Assembly: GCA_037042185.1 (NCBI GenBank)
Contig: JAXQJY010000029.1
Coordinates: 124,001 to 188,000 of the forward strand
Origin: Sordariomycetes sp. S80-01Y
Taxonomy: Eukaryota > Ascomycota > Sordariomycetes
Direction: 5' to 3'
Length of the DNA: 64,000 bases
Below the pieces are notes generated by a model. The model saw only the letters and a list, made by a program, of their open reading frames with translations, made no database searches and was not told where the DNA came from. This document shows, piece by piece, positions 1-12,554 of this stretch (positions within the stretch are counted from its first letter, which is position 1; each line of letters begins with the position of its first letter). The translations under genes were made by a program, and so were the position numbers.

Positions 1-1
1 C

Positions 2-121
2 GAGGAGCTGTGGCGGGTGAGCGAGTCGGAGAAGTGCGTCTACAAGATGGAGGTGGGCACGCCGGCAGCCTGCGAGCCCCAAGAGGGCAGCCCCAAGGCC
101 GCGGGTAAGGACGAGCTGTAA
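2..121 (+). CDS. Glucosidase II beta subunit-like protein, 3' end (partial)
   Basis: Only the last 39 codons lie in the window, so the gene is cut by the left edge. They end in the ER-retrieval tetrapeptide KDEL followed by TAA. Just before it, a Cys-Val-Tyr block and then TPAAC resemble the end of the MRH (mannose-6-phosphate receptor homology) lectin domain of the glucosidase II beta subunit, whose family form is near CEYxxxxxTPAAC. In that family the beta subunit sits in the ER lumen, binds N-glycans and holds the catalytic alpha subunit during glucose trimming. The family call rests on this short tail; another ER MRH lectin such as a Yos9/OS-9 homologue is the main alternative. Confidence 0.6.
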   Translation, partial: EELWRVSESEKCVYKMEVGTPAACEPQEGSPKAAGKDEL

Positions 122-241
122 ATGCTTCCCAGGAAAAATGTACAAATTTGCAGCGGTGTTTGATGTCATTACGACCAGGCTACGTAAAAACGGGAGCAGG
201 GGAGAGATGTTATAGACAGCCATTCATTTTCATAAGGCACA

Positions 242-1390
242 TTACAGCATAATAGCAGCCACGCCGACTCCCACACCAAACGTCAGGAAAGCCACGACGG
301 ACCGATCAAAGAAGCCAGAAGCCTCGTTAGCACCGCCGCCACCGCCGACCTGCCCTCCGCTGCCAGAATCGTCACCAGAGTCCGACGCGCTGGGGGCGGG
401 GCCCGAGGCGGTCTCGTCGAAGCCGGCGCTGGCCGTCTCGGTGACGGTCTCGCTGACGTAGGAGGTCTCGCCGGCCAGGCTCTCGAGCGAGGTGGCCGAG
501 GCCGGGGTCGGCAGCTCGAGGTCGCTGGACAGGCTGGAGAAGTAGGTCTCGGCGGCGTCCGAGTCGGTGGTGCGCACGCTCCAGGTGCTGCTGGTGGTCT
601 CCCTGGTGCTGGTGACGATGCTGGCCTCGATGTCGATGCTGTAGGTCCAGTAGTAGGAGTAGTACCACCACGTGACGGTCCAGTAGTAGTACTGGGTGCT
701 GGTTGTGGTGTAGGTCCGCGTGGTGGTGCTGGTGCTCGCCGTGCTGGTCGAGCCCGTCTCGTCGATGTACGCGGTGCAGCGGCTGTTGGTGCAGCAGCGC
801 ATCGTGTCGTAGCCCGCGACGATGTAGCACGAGTTGCCCTGGGGACAGTGAGAGCCGTCCTGGCAGCACTGCGCGCCGGCCTCCATGCAGTTGTTGGCGC
901 CGCAGCACTCCTCGCCCGAGCGACAGGGCCCATTGGGGCAGCAGATGGTGTCAGACTCGAGGCAGTAGCCGTAGGAGCAGCAGCGCGTGTCAGAGGGACA
1001 GCAGCGGCCGAAGCCTAGGATTTGTTAACCTGGCGTCTCTCATGAAGAGGAGAGGAAAGGGGGAAAAAAGAGGGAAGACCTACTGGAGCAGTATCCGTAG
1101 CCAGGGTCGCAGTAGCTCTGGCGCTTCTCCACGACAGCGTCGAGGTTGGCGGGCGAGAAGAGATCACGCTGGTCAAGGGCCCCGACGCCGTTACCCGGAG
1201 CATCCAGGTGGCTCTTGCGCTTCGTAGCGCCCGAGACCTCGCCGACTACATCCTCAACGACCTCGTTGAAGCCAATGCGACCCTCGAGGGCCTTGTCGAA
1301 GCTGATCTCGAGCTTGTCGGTGGGGATGCGATCAGCGACGGCACCCAGCGGGGCGAGCAGAAGAAGGAGGGAGGCACGCATCATGCACAA
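242..1390 (-). CDS. Cysteine-rich, GPI-type cell-surface protein with an aromatic run
   Basis: Two exons, complement(242..1014, 1084..1390), give 359 residues; the 69-nt intron starts GTAGGT and ends CCTAG, and the join is in frame. Residues 1 to about 20 form a signal peptide (MCMMRASLLLLLAPLGAVA; the start could be the third or fourth codon). Residues about 95-185 carry many cysteines, several as CC pairs spaced like granulin or four-disulfide-core modules. A Ser/Thr stretch follows, then a run of 17 residues (about 211-227) with 12 Tyr or Trp. A Ser/Thr/Gly-rich region leads to a C-terminal hydrophobic tail with no charged end, as in GPI-anchor signals. I infer a secreted, wall- or membrane-anchored protein. 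No family name can be given. A TATAAAT lies 111 bp upstream of the ATG. Confidence 0.75.
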
Positions 1391-2457
1391 GCTCCGAGCT
1401 GTTGCTGTCGAGTGAGACTATGGGGGTGGTTAACAGAGACAATCGTCGACGGCAGAGAGCAGCGGCGGCGCCACGGCTGGCGAGGAGGCGGCGGGCCATC
1501 ATTTATAGCGCGCGAAGCGATCTGGCAAAAGCAGGCCCAAGACGCCTCGCCAAGCCAACTTATGCAAAAGCAGGCGCCGATTCGCGGGGGTGTGACCTCA
1601 GCCGCACCGCGAAGTACATGGATGAGGTCGAGGTGATGCCCAAAGGGGCAAGGGCTGGGCTGCGAGAGGATGAGCTAGGTCCAGGACGGGTGATTTGTGG
1701 CTTGTGGCTTGAGGGATGGGGGCAAATCGGTGTTGGAAATCTAGATTCCCTTGCCTCGGAGGATATGGTCTAGTGCTGCCTGCTTCCCGGAGCTTGTCCA
1801 TGCTTAAAGCGCCCTTTCTTGGGCAAAGATCGTCCGCGCGTGTCTGTCGTGACTCTTCTGGTCGTCCTGGTCGTATCGGTCGTATAAGCGACAAGGCTGA
1901 ACGCCAAGACCGCCCCGCATGGGCTGAATAAAGGTGCAGAAAAAGGGTCGCAGGCGCGGCAGGATATCTCAACCGACAGCCAAGTGACGCCGACAATGCA
2001 GCTGTAAACGGACTGTCTCAGATATAGAGGCTTTAAATGCCGCCAGAGACTAGTAGCATGTTATTCGGGGTTTTTGGCATGCGAGATCGACCCTACATCG
2101 AGAACTGAGTTCGCCCATGATCTTCATCCCGCACCGCTTCTTTTGTCGCCCCGACCACCCATACCCCCGCAGCCCGAGTCCCCTGCCCTGTCCGCCTGTC
2201 CGTCCTCCTCTGCCTTATCCATCCGCACCTCCAACCCACTGCCGCCACCACTAAACAGCACGATGCTGAATCAATAGACCCTCTCCTTCACCCTCACCGC
2301 CTGCTGCCTTCCAGGCCTCCCACCAGCCCCCCCCCACCTACCCGGGACGACACCTCCCCAACACTCGGTTCTAGATGCCAACCCATGCGTTCACCATCTC
2401 AGCCCCATCATCCCCTCCCCCCTCACCGGCTCTCGTTCTCCCGGCTCGCGGACCGTC
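1391..2457. other. Divergent intergenic region with a CT-rich tract
   Basis: No convincing gene. Apart from the minus-strand TATA box, the right half (about 2130-2440) is strongly pyrimidine-rich on the plus strand, ending just before the MFS start. Such CT tracts are common just upstream of expressed genes in filamentous fungi. Short open frames here lack family features. Confidence 0.6.
1501..1507 (-). promoter_or_regulatory. TATA box of the cysteine-rich surface protein gene
   Basis: TATAAAT read on the minus strand, about 110 bp upstream of the ATG at 1390. Spacing fits a fungal core promoter with a short leader. Confidence 0.5.
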
Positions 2458-4098
2458 ATGACCTTCACCTCCAGCCTCCCATTGGACCCGAGGAGCCGTC
2501 TGTACCTCGTGTGCGCCCACCTCGCCCTCGGCGCCTCCATCTGGGGCTACAACATCGGCATCCTCTCGTCCGTGCTCATCCACCCCGGCTTCCGCGATTC
2601 CATATCGCCCAGCGCCTCGCAGCGTGGTCTGGTCACGGGCATCTACTATGTCGGCACCCTGCTTTCGTACCTGCTCTTCTCCCATCCGCTGGCAGACTGG
2701 CTGGGCCGTAGGTATGCTGCCGTCGTGGGGACGCTGGTGCTCGCTTCAGGGGCCGTCGTCATGGCGGCCAGCATGAGTGTTGGCGCCATGAGTTTCGGGA
2801 GGTGGCTTTGCGGTCTTGGAGTTGGCGTCGTGAGCACCACGGTGCCGCTGTATCAGAGCGAGATCAGTCCAAAGGACGAGAGGGGCAAGTTCGTCACCAT
2901 GAATCACGTTGGCTTCATCGCTGGCATGGCTGTAGGGCTGTGGTGAGGACGCCCCCTGTTGTTTTGTTCGCAAGACCTGGAAAAAAGGGGCTAAGATACT
3001 GACGTTGGACGTTAGGGTTGGATATGGCATGTCATATTGGACAGATGAGGCCGGGATCTTCTGGGGCTGGAGGCTCTGCATCCTCATCCAGCTCATCCCA
3101 GCCTTTGCCTTTGCTGCTGGGCTCCCTCTGTGCCCTGAAACGTGAGCAACTTCCCTTGACATCACTGTAACTCATCTGAAAACATTCCAAGGCCACGCTG
3201 GCTCGTCGAGAAGGGACGCATAGACGAGGCCCACGCCGTCATCGAATCCCTCCGTCGGCCCTCCGAGTCCGCAACCCAGGAGCTCCACGCCATAACCACC
3301 GACGTCCAGTCCCGTTTCCCCAGCCGTCGCCCCTTCATCGCCCTCACGCTGTCCCTCTTCCGCTCAAAGCCACTCTTCTCCAGGCTCTGGCGCGCCTTCC
3401 TTCTGCAGTTCATGGCCCAGATGTGCGGCGCTGCCGCCATGAAGTACTACCTCCCCGATCTCCTCTCGGCGCTGGGCATCCCCCATCGTCTGGCCCTCAT
3501 GGCTGGCGCAGCCGAGATGACCATCAAGATTGGCATGACCGTGGTGGAGATGTGGCTGATCGACCGTCTGGGAAGGCGGGTGTGCCTCGTCGGGGGGAGT
3601 GTAGTCATGGGTGTCGCCATGTTGATGAACGGCCTCCTGCCACTGGCTTATCCGGACAACGTCAACAAAGCCGCGGACGTCGTCTGCGTCGTCTTCATCT
3701 TCATCTATGCCATGGGCTATAGCCTCGGTCTGGGGCCGGCCGCATGGGTCTACAGCTCCGAGATCTTCCCAACGTCTGTGCGCGCCCGAGGCCTCAACTT
3801 CGCCGCGTCCGGCGGCTCCATCGGGAGCATCATCGTGTCGCAGATCTGGCCCGTCGGCATCGCCAGGCTGGGGAGCGGCATCTACTTCTTCTTCATGGTG
3901 GTCAACTTCGTCTGCGCTCCCGTCATCTGGTCGCTGTACCCAGAGACCAAAGGGAGGGCACTCGAGGACATGGACGATCTATTTGGGCTCACAAAGGATT
4001 GCGATTTTGGTCTTGGACAAGGCGGAGATGAGCACCATCACGATGACAGAGGTCACGCACCAAGGGAGAGCGAACGTCTCCTTGAAGACGCAGAATGA
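2458..4098 (+). CDS. MFS sugar-porter-family transporter
   Basis: Three exons (2458..2942, 3016..3141, 3192..4098) encode 505 residues; introns of 73 and 50 nt have GTGAGG/GTGAGC donors and TAG/AAG acceptors. About 12 membrane segments are visible. Sugar-porter signatures are present: DWLGRR after the second segment, PLYQSEISPKDERG after the fourth, PRWLVEKGR at the start of the central loop, DRLGRR in the second half and PETKGRALEDMDDLF after the last segment. These place it in the Sugar_tr family (PF00083), proton-coupled uptake of sugars or related polyols at the plasma membrane. The substrate cannot be read from sequence. The central loop is short and the acidic, His-rich tail is cytosolic by topology. 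Confidence 0.88.
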
Positions 4099-4318
4099 AC
4101 GCAGCGTCCTTAGACTTCCATGCTAGTACGGCAATGATGAATGAGTACATATCAATACAGTCGTATCATTACATGTTCCCCCAACGCAACGCTTCCCAAC
4201 GCCAGACCCGTGCACTCTCGACCTGCAAAGGGTATAGACGAGAAAAAGAAATAAAAAGAAAACCAAGACCGTTCCAACAGTCGTCGTCTCCAACAGCGTA
4301 GGCGTAGGCAAGTTTGGC

Positions 4319-7300
4319 TCACCAGAAACTGCACCATCCTATGTAGTGCTGACAGAGATTCTCGTGGCGCGTCGCCTCCATCAAGAGCTTGTTGACCTGG
4401 CTCACATAGTCCAGCTCCTCGTCGGTCTTGAAGTCTCGGCCCGTCAACTTCTGCTGCACGCGATCTAGCACCTCCACCGCGCGCGCATTTTGGATCTCGG
4501 CTTCTTGGTTGACGCCCAGGCCCGTGGTATCGGTGCCGGCCGCCGTGCTGTTGGTTCGGGCACGGGTACGCGTGGGCAGGTCGCCGTTCGTCGCGCCCTG
4601 CAGAAGCTCGGATGGGGCTAGGTCGCCTTCCAGGATGGACTGCCGTCGTGCCCTCCCGGCGCCTGTGGCGATGGCGAGGGCGTTCTCCCGTTCACTCTTA
4701 AAGTTGGGCCCCGTAGGCGACGCGGCATTCGTTAGTCTCCAGGTGAGGAGAGGATCGTGGATGAACTGTGGCATGTCAGTAATCTCGATAGCAAGGGCGG
4801 GAATCCTGGCCAACTTACTGCTTCCAACACGGCCATGATGCTCTCCTTGTTTTCCCTCAAGACGCGCATGACGTGTTCGCAAGTAATGCGGAAACTACCC
4901 TCAATATTGCTCACCTCCATGGCGTATGTCAACATGCGAGTCAGTCGGAAAGGTACCCGCTCGGGGTACTTTTCACGCTTCATCGCCACTTCGAAACAGT
5001 CACCAAAGTCAATGTGGATAATCTTGCCAGTGATGCGGTCGAGCATGAGGTTGGACGGGTGCCGATCACCCAGTCCGAGAATGTAGCCGACCATCGACAT
5101 GACACCCAGCGACCTCGTGTAGTTGGTACGTCTCTCGAGCCAGGCCTCCGAGGACCGAGACTTGAGCCAGAGCACGCGGTAGAGATCTTGGCCAGTTGTG
5201 TTGTCGAGCGCATACCCGAAGACCTCGACCTTCTGCATCAAGGTGAGGTTGTCGTAGTCCGGTGCCATCTGTAGCATGATTCGGTGTTCGATGTTGAGCA
5301 GAATCTTACGACTCTCACGATACTCGCGAATCAAGACATGAAGCGTGTCGCTATTGGGCACCCATCCAAGGAGACCCGAGTTCTGCGACAGCGGGATGGC
5401 GGGGAAACGCTGGATGTTGAGATGCCTCTTGAAACACTCCGAGTCGTTGGCCAACAAGGTGTTGCAGAGACCAAAGAGTTGCATGACACGCTCATCCTGT
5501 CGGATGTCCTCGTGGCCCTTGAGCAGGAAAGCATACGCATTGCCATCGCTGCCTTGGCAACTGATCTTGCGAGGACGTTGCTTCGAGTTGATGACGGTGA
5601 AGGTCGTCTCGAAAGACTTGATGCTAACGATGGGCTGTCCGCTGCGGTAGGTTCCAGGCACAGCAAGACTGAGATCCTTAGCGTTGTGCAGATTAGGCGA
5701 CGTGTAGGTGAGGTCGAGGTTGACGATCTGGGGCAACTGGCGAGATATCCTCCGGAACACCTGGTAGTAAAGGTCCCAAGCCTGGTTCAGATCGTTGCTG
5801 TCTCGGCTCTTTTCGTACTGTTGACACCACTCATGAGCTTCCTTCAGGTCGCGGCCGAAGGCCTGGGCAAATGAGACCTCCCTGAGTGTCTCTGGCCCGC
5901 GCTCTAGCATCTCATGGAGTGGCTCCAATGTGGCAAACATGCCTTCGATATTCTGATCGCCAAAGTACAGACGCGAGGCCTCCTCCAGTCCTTCATGCCA
6001 AAGCTCGTGCCACAAGACCGCGACGCGAATAAGCTCGTGACTGACTAGATCGGCCTGGGCCACCAGCTCTGCGCTGTGCTGGCGCATGCTGTCCATGATT
6101 TGGGCAGCTGAGCGGGATCGACGAGTGTTCTTCCATGACTTCATCGCAACGGTCAAGGGATACACCAGAGCCTGCGGATGGGCACGGCCAACCTCGGCCA
6201 GCAGATTGTGTACGGATTGCTGCACGCGTCTGTTGGTCTGGGTAATCCTAGCAATGAGCTGGGGAATGACCTCAAGCCAAGTATCGATTGTGACGTTGGC
6301 GAAGCCCTCGGATACGGAGGCAGTGACCTCGGAGCTGCCGCCGTGGGCGAACCAGAGAGTGAGCAGCCGCAGAGTGTCTTGAAGCGAGCTGCTAGTAGAT
6401 AAGGCAATGGATTTGAAGAAGCCCTTAATGGCCGGCACGACGTGCTCGAGGACAAGGTTCTGACTTGCTCGGGAGTGCTGACCGTCATTACTAGCTGTCA
6501 TGCGCTGCACGATCTCGAAGTTGGCCAGAGCCCAGGCGTGCCAAGCCTTGTACCACCGAGGGTTGTATTTGGTAGCGTTGGCGTATGACTTGAGTACATC
6601 CTGGAGGTATTCATCCTGCCACTCCTCATTATGGAGCGAGACGAGCCACTCGCCCTGGCGGAGATAGCACTTGGCCAGAAGGACCGTTGAGTTGTGCATG
6701 TCAGCTTGCGCCTCAGGGCTCATGATGTTGGGATCAATGTGCTCATGGAACGAGTAGTCGTAACCGAAGTTCGGGTCGTGCCCAGCTTGCTGCTGTATAT
6801 GGGCCCTCATGACCTCCAACCGGTGAGCAGAGTCGGCAGTGAACTTGCGAAGGCAGTACAGCGTCTTCTCGGCTGTGCCTGAGGCACGCTGTCCCTGCTG
6901 CTGCCCAACCTCCCACTCGTATTTGAGGATAGCATATACAACCTGCGGCTGTGGCATGGTGCGGGGCGCCACATGACCGTTGACCATATCCGTTGTCTCG
7001 TCCCAGTACGGAATTGCAGACTCCAGAGACATCTCTGGACTGATGAGCTGCTTAAGCGACTTTTCTGCGAGACCGTGGCGACCAGACTTGCGGCACAAAT
7101 TGGCGTATTTGATCCACATATGCATTTGCTCGCCAGGTGAGATGACAAGTGCGCGTAGACGGAGTGTGCGCTGCCAGACGTCCACATTACGTTGACATCC
7201 TTTGAGACGCGTCTCCCAAGTCTTCCGCATCGTGGCCTGCTTGCTCTCATCGCACTGTTTGTACACGATGAGTTCCTCCAGCTCGGCAAGCATTTGCACT

Positions 7301-10300
7301 CGAACGACGACCTGGTACGCTCGGTTATAGGACTCGCTCACCAGCGCACTAAGCTCGGTATCCAGCCCCTCCCGAGCCTGTTGAACGCATGAAATGGCCT
7401 CGTGGAACTGGTTGCGGTGCAGCGCTAGGATAGCGCCAAAGAAGGCGCGGTCGGGCGAGTGTCTCTTGAGAGAGGATAAATAGTTGTCCATGGAATCCCA
7501 CTTGCCTAGGCCCCAAGCAGCTGCAGTCGCAAGAGGGGCGATCTTGCGCTGGACCTCGGGTGCCGAGTTTGCCCAGGTCGTCCCCGTAAGATCGGCCAGG
7601 GCGTCCCATTCGCCAAGAGCGTGCAGACAACGCATCTTACCCATAACTATCTCGACAGGCGTTGGCTGATCCTCGGGGATCTCAGACTCGCGTTTATTGT
7701 AGAAGGCCAATGCTTCTTCCCAGCGCTCGAGCTTCTCGAACCACGTCTCGCGCAGGGTGATGCCGTCCTTATACAGCTGGGCCTTGCGCAGGATACCAAT
7801 TGCAGCATCAGACTGCTGCAGTTGATTGTTGATAACGATGAGCGCTTCGACGGCGCCACTACTCTGGTCCTGAAGCCACTCGAGCTCCTTGTAGTGCAAT
7901 GCCTTGGCGTAGGCATGGCACCTTGCAGCTTCCCTTCCGAGCACTCGGATATCAATGGGCAATGCCTTATCATCGTGCTCCATGAATTCCGCGAGGTTGA
8001 GCAGGAGGCCCAGCAGATCAGGCGGTACGTTCTCCGATTTTATCGCGCTCTCGATGTTCTGGATGAGCTCTTCTTGGAACTGCTCGTACAGCTCACTCCA
8101 ACAGGAGACAAAGGCTGAGTTGAAGAGATCGCGGGCGAGAGGCTGGTAGACAGAGCCCAGGGTCGCGCAGGCACGAAGGGCTCGATTGGGTGATTCGGCG
8201 AGCAAAGTTGTGCTGAAACGCCGAAGCCACTCTTGCCAGTCTTCCTTTGTCGATTTGCCGCGCGTGTCCCACGCCTGCTTGAGGTGAATGGCGTTCATCT
8301 CTAGCTTTTTGCCTTGGAGATCTGCCATCACTGGGTCGTCGCCAATGTCTGCAAACTGTTGCTCCGAGCTCAGGTCCTGAGGTAGAACCTCTCCCTTCTG
8401 CAACTTGCTGACCAGCAGCTCGTAGTTCGCGTGCTGAATCTGGTGTTGGCTGACGACTTTGTTCACCGTGCCAGCAAAATGGAGGTAGTCACGACCCAGC
8501 TGGTGGATTAAAGAGCAAAGCGTATCCAGGGCTGCTTGTCGTAGGATAGGGTCTGGGCCATCGAGGACCCTCGTGAGTGGGTGGATGATCTTTGCCGCAT
8601 AGTCGTTGAGGTTGACTTGGCGGGAAATCTTGCCGATGGTATCGATAGCGGTCTTCTTGATGTGCACCGGCTGGCTCTGTTTCTCGAAGGTCCTAACGAT
8701 TACAGGGATAATAAGGTGCATGTACTCCTCAGCACTAGCCCCAAACACCAAGAATGCGTGGAGAATTCGGTCAGTGGGGGTGCGCTTCTGGGTGATGTCT
8801 TTCTCGAGCACGCCAAGCATGAGTGGCAGAAGCCCGGCCAGGTAGATTTTGAACTCGCCTTCAAGCGACCGGCTGATGGCCTCGATCAGCAGCAGAATCG
8901 TTGTCTGCATTGTCGAAGATTCATGCCAGTATTCCTGTATTATTTGGACAATATCTGGCAGGTATTTGCGGATGTGCTGACGCACGATGCCAACCAATGT
9001 AGCTAGTTGGTTAAAGTAGGACTCGAGCCGGTGTGCTGTTGATGATCTTATCACCATCAGGAACGCGGGCACGATCCTGTCGAGAAACGATACGCATTCA
9101 AGACCGAGTGTTCTGAAGATGCTCATTATAGCCTCCACAACATTGGCATGATGCTGCACAAGAGATGGGTCCTTGAGGATCTGGAGCAGGGCGTTGATAG
9201 CGACCGTCGGATAGTACTCCTTGTTGGAAGGTGTCAGGCCCGTCATCATGAGTGATATGTCTGTCATCTGGTTTGATTCTGCGCGACGCTGATTCTCAGG
9301 TGTTTGTTCCTCCACTTGCTGGTGCTTGTACGGATCGAGTGCACCGAGAATACCCATCAATTTGATGGTAGCTTGCCTTAAAGACACCACATGACTTTCG
9401 GTACGAATGATGTTTTGGAGGAGCTCCAGGAGCTGAGGATACTCCAGATAAGGCTCGATGACGTACCCAGAGTTGCTTGCTAGCTGTCCGAGGGCATGGA
9501 GGGCAGCCTCGCGTTTGTTATTCGAGCTCTGATCTTGCAAGGCGTCGATAATGATGGGCATAAGCTTATCCTTGTACGGAAGCATGTCTTCTCCTCCAAC
9601 GGTCGCGAGCTCTCCAATGGCCTTGAGGATAGTAGCCGCCACGGTTGGGTTCGGGTCGCTGGCCTTGGGCATGAGGACTGAGATCATGGGGTCCACGTAG
9701 GGTTTGATCAGGCCCTGCGCGTTCTGTACTAGCAGACTTAGAAGCTTGGCGCTCTCTTCCTTGTTTCTGGCAACGTCCGAGAACTCCAGTTCTGTCAGCA
9801 TCTGGATGAGGGTCTTGCGCAGTGATGGGATGACATATGCCGGGTTGAATCTGGCAAGACGGCCAATAATCGCGATAGCCACTTCGCGAATGGCAAAGAT
9901 TTCATCGTTAAGCGCAAAGAACAGCACTCTGATGTTGTCAGCTTTGGCGAGGTGACGGTCGAAGCGTTCATCCAAAGCAGCCAACACCGTTCTTCTGATG
10001 GTGGGCTCGGGGTCCGACACACCCACCGTAAGCAGCTTCTCAATGACGTCTCCAACGACCTGCAGCGCATGGTAACTGGTCTGGTGCACAATAGGGTCAC
10101 GGACGTAGAGCTGACAACATGTCAGAGCAGCCGCCTCCCTTATCTCCGGATCTTCATCTTCGACGTATTTGATAGCTACGTCGCGGACGAACTCATTAAG
10201 AACGTGGCCGCTGAAATCAAAGCTACCGAGCGTGTTGAGCGCCAGCTTTACTTCGAGCTTTCGATGGTCGTAGGCTTGCGGGTCTTTGGGGTCTTTGGTG

Positions 10301-11754
10301 ATGACGGGAACCGTGTTGAGCGTGTTCGGTTGAGGGGCCCCGAGGGGCTTGAATGGTTCTCCGCATAAAACCTTGCTCAGCATGTCCAAAAGCCTTTCCT
10401 GGATGGTCGGCTTGACTGGCGGGATGTAGAAGGCCATATCTACCAAGGCCTGCGTGAGCTTCGGCGTCAAGTCGCAGGCAAAGATGGGGTCGAGCAGCGC
10501 TTCAACATATTTGCTCAAGGTCTGTCCAACAGCAACGGCCAGGCGGCTGATGCAGTCAAAGACTGGGTCGACAGTTCCCCTCTTCCGGGACTGCACACTG
10601 AGTCCTTCTCTCACATAAATGACCACGCCATCTAGATACGGTGCAATGGCGCTCTTGACGGAGTTTGCGACGTCTCCAATAGCCAGGAAAGCGTCATTAC
10701 GCTCCTTCTCCTTCTTAAGCATGCCTGAAAGATATAACATGAATTTGTGCAGCCAGGTATGCGCGAACTCGGTCGGCGCGTAACTGGCGAGTTCGGGTAT
10801 CAGGTTGACGACGGTCTTGCGGATAATGGGGTCGCGGTGGTCCTTGTGTTTGAAGACGATGTCGCAGGTCGCTTGGTAGTATTCTTGCATAAACATACCA
10901 CCTTGCTCGAGGAGCTCCTTCAATATCAACAACGAACCATGTATGGACTCGACGCTCGCGTTCCTGAGGCCAATCTTGGCCTGCTCAAAGGTCTTGCTCA
11001 TCCACGCATTCTTCAGATCCTGGTCACGCTCTCGGATGATCTTGAAAGCGGCACTGACGGTCTCGGCGGACGTCACCCGGATCAGCTGCCGACTGTCGCG
11101 CAGGCCAACCCATATTAGGTCGAATATCGTTGGCATGTATTGGTACATGAGCGTGGGGGCGTTTCGGGACAGTTCGCGGAGAACGAGAACAGCGCTGTAC
11201 CGCCGTTCCTCGACTCGATCGTTCTGGAGCCATTCAAAGGCAGTGTTGACTTCGGACTCGACAAGTTCGGAGATCATGGAGCCACCAGGTCGACAGAGCT
11301 TTCCAAGCACGGCAGCGGCGGGTTGCATGGGATTGATGTCCCTCCCGCGCAACACCTGCTTGAGGTTCTGGGTGAATCGACTATATTTGAGGGAGACATC
11401 GACGCCTTCAAAATCGACGAGGGCATCGAGGGCCCAGATACCGGCGACGCGCTCCGCCGTGTCGCTTCCATGGACGATGAGGTTCGTTATTTGTCGATTG
11501 ACCGCGTTGAAGAAGTTGAGGAAGGACTCGGGAGTAAGGTCTCGATGACATACGGCTACAAGCTCCCTGAGCTGCAGAGCCGACCTCTTTCGTACTTCAT
11601 CTCCAGCTCTGAACACGAATTAGCGGGCGACCTTGGTAGCGGACGGGGCGTATGGTAGAAGCGGGGAGAGGGGCGAGGCTGCTTACCTAGAGCGAAGGCC
11701 TCGACCTATTGCTTCGAGTCGGTCTAAGGCGAGCTGCTGCTGTGGATGCGCCAT
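4319..11754 (-). CDS. TOR: TOR serine/threonine kinase (PIKK family)
   Basis: Three exons, complement(4319..4765, 4819..11608, 11687..11754), give 2434 residues, the usual size for fungal TOR. The start MAHPQQQLALDRLEAIGRG is in a 68-nt first exon; introns are 78 and 53 nt. N-terminal HEAT repeats fill roughly residues 1-1200, followed by the FAT domain. The FRB domain (about 1885-1980) has EASRLYFGD and the Trp of NQAWDLYYQ, the residues that meet FKBP12-rapamycin. The kinase domain shows LLKGHEDIRQDERVM, GLGDRHPSNLM (about 2200) and HIDFGDCF. The FATC tail ends CQHYIGWCSFW. TOR couples nutrients to growth as the catalytic core of TORC1/TORC2. All catalytic motifs look intact. It faces RTF2 across an 800-bp divergent promoter. 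Confidence 0.98.
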
Positions 11755-12554
11755 CTTCCCCCGGGGCGCTCACAATCCATCCGTCAACGCTGCATGTGCT
11801 CAAGGGGTCGGTCGGTCGGGGTTGCGGTCGACGTCAGGGCCAGGTCTGGGAAGCTCCCGAGGTCGGTATCGCGGCAGAGACGTGATGTACTATGTTGTTG
11901 CTAGGCTGTGTGAGGGACCTCTCCGAGCGTGAGGAAAGGATGCTGGGGCTAGGTCAGGCCAGCAAAAACATCTGGCGCGAAGAGATGCTGGTGGTGATGC
12001 AGCGCAGGAGAGAGGCGTCGACGTCGACATGGGAGGTCACAGGCTCGGGCTCAGGCTGTAGAGCCGGCGGAGCTGCAGGTGGAGCCGGTGAGGTGCCACC
12101 AAGTGTCGAAGCCAATCAGCACTGGGACGATTCGAGATGACTGACAGAAGTAAGCGCTCATGTTCAGCCCTAATTCCGCCCTGATCGGGTAGTTTTTAAT
12201 GTCGCCTGGACTCCTTATTATGCTTCAACCTTGTTCAAGGTTCGACCAATATGAACGTGATAACGCTCATTCGTGTAGCAGAAAAGCAATCCAATATCAC
12301 CAGATCAAATCTTGCGTTCAACTAACAGGATTTCTCAACCTCACATCGAGCATTGGGCTGTAGCCGGCGGGATAACCAAAGCCTGTGCCGTACGCAGCCA
12401 GTGGCAGCTCGCCTTGCTACAGGCCCACATCTTCAGCACTGTCCGCGGCTGGCCCCAGCGAGTCCGATCGCACTCAGTCAGGTCTCGCCACTACAACCTA
12501 CTTTCCATTCTCACGCCCACCCGTCGCATTCTGAGCCACAGCAACGCCGTCATC
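11755..12554. other. Divergent promoter region between TOR and RTF2
   Basis: Eight hundred bases separate the two start codons. No supported gene is present; the open frames here have low-complexity translations. No clear TATA box was seen on either side, as is common for housekeeping genes. Confidence 0.6.

Noticed and set aside
283-933. Long open frames overlapping the cysteine-rich surface gene in other frames
   Set aside because: Arg/Pro/Ala- or His/Arg-rich translations typical of out-of-frame GC-rich DNA; only one frame gives ordered cysteines, a signal peptide and a hydrophobic tail.
12312-12554. In-frame 81-codon extension of RTF2
   Set aside because: The conserved family N-terminus begins exactly at 12555; the extension has no conservation and sits in the divergent promoter.
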